A stretch of 6,354 nucleotides of DNA, from the NCBI GenBank assembly GCA_937858255.1, contig CALLZQ010000383.1, forward strand, positions 1 to 6,354, in the 5' to 3' direction. The translations under genes were made by a program, and so were the position numbers. This document shows positions 4,279-6,354 of the stretch, in pieces. Each line of letters starts with the position of its first letter. Positions within the stretch are counted from its first letter, which is position 1. Source of the stretch: an uncultured Tabrizicola sp. (GTDB lineage Bacteria > Pseudomonadota > Alphaproteobacteria > Rhodobacterales > Rhodobacteraceae). The notes under the pieces were generated by a model. That model saw nothing but the letters and a program-made list of their open reading frames with translations, did no database searches and was not told the origin of the DNA.

Positions 4279-5556
4279 TCAGCCATTTTCCCGCAGGATT
4301 GCCCCGGCAAGGTAAAGCGAGCCGCAGATCAGCACCCGCGCCTGCGGGTTTTGCGCGGTGATCGCCGCAAGGGCTGCCGCGACATCGGGCGCGGTGACGG
4401 CCTCAATCCCCACCGCCTGCGCGGCATCGCGCGTCATCTCGGCCGGAAGGGTGTTCTTTTCCCCGGGGATCGAGACGGCATGCAATTGCTGCACCTGCCC
4501 GGCGAGCGGGGCCATATAGCCGCGCACATCCTTGGTGTTCAGCATGCCGCAGATCAGATGAGTCTCGCGCGGGGGCATCCGGGAAAGGGTTGCCGCCACC
4601 GCCTCACCGCCTGCCGGGTTATGCCCGCCGTCCAGCCACAGCTCGACCCCCGGCGCGGCCTGAACCAGCGGGCCATGGCGCAGACGCTGCATCCGTGCCG
4701 GCCATTCCGCACCCGTCACGGCCGATTCACAGGCCCGCTCGGGCATGTTCAAAAGGCGCAGCGCCGCAATCGCCGCCCCGGCATTCTGGAACTGATGCGG
4801 GCCGGGCAGGTTGGGCGGCGGCAAGTCCAGCAGGCCATTTTCATCCTGAAAGATCAGCCGCCCGCGCTCTTCCCAGACCATCCACTGTTGGCCATAGGCA
4901 TGGACAGGGGCGCCCAGCCGGGCGGCACGCTCTTCAATCACCTCGCGCCCGACATCGGCCTGCGGCCCGACGATCACTGGCACACCGCGCTTGATGATCC
5001 CGGCCTTTTCGCTGGCGATCTTGGCCAATGTATCGCCCAGATAGCCCTCGTGATCCATGCTGACCGGGGTGATGATGGTCAGTGCGGGCTGGGCAATCAC
5101 ATTGGTCGCGTCCAGCCGTCCGCCCAGACCCACCTCCAGCAAGGTATAATCCGCCGGCGTGCGGGCAAAGGCCAGCAGCGCAGCGCAGGTGGTGATCTCG
5201 AAAAAGGTGATCTCATCCGGCCCGTTCTTGGCCACGCATTCATCCAGCAGCGCGGTCAGCGCCGCCTCGTCGATCAGATGGCCCGCCAGACGGATCCGCT
5301 CATGAAACCGGGCGAGATGGGGCGAGGTATAGGCATGAACCGCCTTGCCCTGCGATTCCAGCCCGGCACGGATCATCGCCTGCGTGCTGCCCTTGCCATT
5401 GGTGCCGGCGATATGGATCACCGGGGGAAGCTGCCGCTCGGGGTTGCCCAAAGCCGCCAGCAGGCGATGCACCCGGTCCAGCGTCAGGTCGATGACCTTG
5501 GGGTGCAGGGTCATCATCCGTTCGAGGATCGCGTCGGACCCTTGTGCCAAGATCAA
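4279..5556 (-). CDS. folC: Bifunctional dihydrofolate synthase / folylpolyglutamate synthase
   Basis: A cytoplasmic ATP-dependent ligase that adds glutamate to dihydropteroate and then to folates. It has 425 residues, the family length. Visible motifs in order: P-loop GTNGKGS at 51-57; the substrate loop [14 protein letters not shown] at 77-90; [14 protein letters not shown] at 139-152 with the Mg-binding glutamate; SMDHEGYLG at 166-174; SEKAGIIK at 182-189, whose first lysine is the carbamylated one in the family; FQNAGAA at 256-262; and LDGGHNPAG at 308-316 in the C-terminal Mur-ligase-type domain. The start is TTG, overlapping the accD stop as TTGA, with no good Shine-Dalgarno sequence; ATG codons 14-15 are alternative starts, but residues before them look conserved. 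Adjacency to accD is as in many proteobacteria. It meets tetR tail to tail with no spacer. Confidence 0.96.
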   Translation of the reverse strand: MILAQGSDAILERMMTLHPKVIDLTLDRVHRLLAALGNPERQLPPVIHIAGTNGKGSTQAMIRAGLESQGKAVHAYTSPHLARFHERIRLAGHLIDEAALTALLDECVAKNGPDEITFFEITTCAALLAFARTPADYTLLEVGLGGRLDATNVIAQPALTIITPVSMDHEGYLGDTLAKIASEKAGIIKRGVPVIVGPQADVGREVIEERAARLGAPVHAYGQQWMVWEERGRLIFQDENGLLDLPPPNLPGPHQFQNAGAAIAALRLLNMPERACESAVTGAEWPARMQRLRHGPLVQAAPGVELWLDGGHNPAGGEAVAATLSRMPPRETHLICGMLNTKDVRGYMAPLAGQVQQLHAVSIPGEKNTLPAEMTRDAAQAVGIEAVTAPDVAAALAAITAQNPQARVLICGSLYLAGAILRENG

Positions 5557-6354
5557 CCTGCCGTCTGGTTATTGGTTTCGGCCGGGCCGGCCAGATCGGC
5601 GGGCGGTGGCAGATCGCCTTTGACCGCTGGGGGCTGGCCCATCAGCATCCGCAGGATGGTGATCAGCTCATCCCGCAGCGCCTTGCGATGGGTCACGCGG
5701 TCGAGCATGCCGTGGTCGAGCAGGTATTCGGCGCGCTGGAACCCCTCGGGCAGCTTTTCGCGGATGGTCTGCTCGATCACCCGCGCACCGGCGAACCCGA
5801 TCAGCGCATTCGGCTCGGCAATCTGCACGTCGCCCAGCATGGCATAAGAGGCGGTGACCCCGCCCGTGGTCGGATGGGTCAGCACGACCAGATAGGGCAG
5901 GCGCGCCTCCTTCAGCATCTGCACCGCAACCGTGGTGCGCGGCATCTGCATCAGGCCCAGAATGCCCTCTTGCATCCGGGCGCCGCCGGCGGCCGAGAAC
6001 AGCACCAGCGGACGCTTGAGCTTGATCGCGCGTTCAGCGGCGGCGACGATGGCATTGCCGACATACATCGACATCGAGCCACCCATGAAGGCGAAATCCT
6101 GCGCCGCCATCACCACCGGGGTACGGCCCATCTCGCCCTCGGCGACCAGCATCGCCTCTTTCTCGCCCGTCGCCTTTTGCGCGGTTTTCAGGCGGTCGGG
6201 ATATTTCTTCTGATCGCGGAAATGCAGCGGGTCGGCGACCGGCTCGGGCACCTTGACCTCGACAAACACGCCGCCGTCAAACAGCGAGCGGAAACGATCA
6301 CGCGGAGAGATCGCCATATGGTGATCGCAATTGGTGCAGACATTCAGGTTGCCG
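5553..6354 (-). CDS. accD: Acetyl-CoA carboxylase carboxyltransferase beta subunit (5' end outside window)
   Basis: AccD pairs with AccA to transfer the carboxyl group from carboxybiotin to acetyl-CoA, giving malonyl-CoA for fatty acid synthesis. The frame runs open to the window edge. Twelve residues before the first internal ATG (6317) read [12 protein letters not shown], which contains the second CxxC of the AccD zinc ribbon, so that ATG is not the true start and only the N-terminal part is missing. About 266 residues are visible. Carboxyltransferase motifs include [44 protein letters not shown] and [11 protein letters not shown]. The C-terminal tail is proline-rich and poorly conserved ([14 protein letters not shown]). 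The TGA stop overlaps the folC TTG start, so the two are translationally linked. Confidence 0.97.
   Translation of the reverse strand, partial: GNLNVCTNCDHHMAISPRDRFRSLFDGGVFVEVKVPEPVADPLHFRDQKKYPDRLKTAQKATGEKEAMLVAEGEMGRTPVVMAAQDFAFMGGSMSMYVGNAIVAAAERAIKLKRPLVLFSAAGGARMQEGILGLMQMPRTTVAVQMLKEARLPYLVVLTHPTTGGVTASYAMLGDVQIAEPNALIGFAGARVIEQTIREKLPEGFQRAEYLLDHGMLDRVTHRKALRDELITILRMLMGQPPAVKGDLPPPADLAGPAETNNQTAG

Noticed and set aside
4351..5847. 498-codon plus-strand open frame opposite folC and accD
   Set aside because: It is antisense to two well-recognised housekeeping genes and spans their junction. Its length follows from high GC content, and its translation shows no recognisable motif.

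Overview
The window looks like chromosomal DNA from a GC-rich alphaproteobacterium, most likely a Rhodobacteraceae member (Paracoccus/Rhodobacter-like). The reasons are the strong G/C bias at third codon positions, an accD-folC pair, a membrane-bound ferritin of the MbfA type preceded by an Irr-type iron control element, and AefR-like TetR and FCD-type GntR regulators. This is an inference from protein character and gene order; no search was run. No mobile element, RNA gene, CRISPR array or sign of recent transfer was seen.

Layout. Positions 2-169 (+) hold the 3' end of an unidentified gene. It is followed after 15 nt by an SDR oxidoreductase (185-925, +) and a GntR/FCD regulator (934-1605, +), which look like one transcription unit. 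Converging on them is a two-gene minus-strand operon: mbfA (3257-2280), then an iodotyrosine-deiodinase-like flavoprotein of the nitroreductase superfamily (2278-1586), separated by a single base. Its 3' end overlaps the gntR 3' end by 20 bp. A 163-bp divergent intergenic region (3258-3420) separates mbfA from a plus-strand pair: a 59-residue secreted peptide (3421-3600) and a TetR regulator (3658-4278). The tetR stop codon abuts the folC stop codon tail to tail inside TGATCA. folC (5556-4279) and accD (6354-5553, 5' end outside the window) form a minus-strand operon overlapping by TTGA.

How it works together. accD and folC are housekeeping genes (fatty acid synthesis, folate polyglutamylation). 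The distinctive part is the centre. A perfect TTAGAA-N3-TTCTAA palindrome overlaps the predicted mbfA start site, which fits iron control by Irr of an iron exporter, and the flavin enzyme behind it is probably co-transcribed. On the other side of the same intergenic region are three perfect copies of AACTG-N7-CAGTT. One of them exactly fills the 17-bp spacer between a -35 (TTGAAA) and a -10 (CATATT) element of the small-peptide/tetR promoter. The simplest reading is an autoregulated TetR circuit controlling a tiny exported protein of unknown function, next to an iron-controlled efflux operon. The operator array, the unknown peptide and the iron-linked deiodinase-like enzyme are the most noteworthy items.
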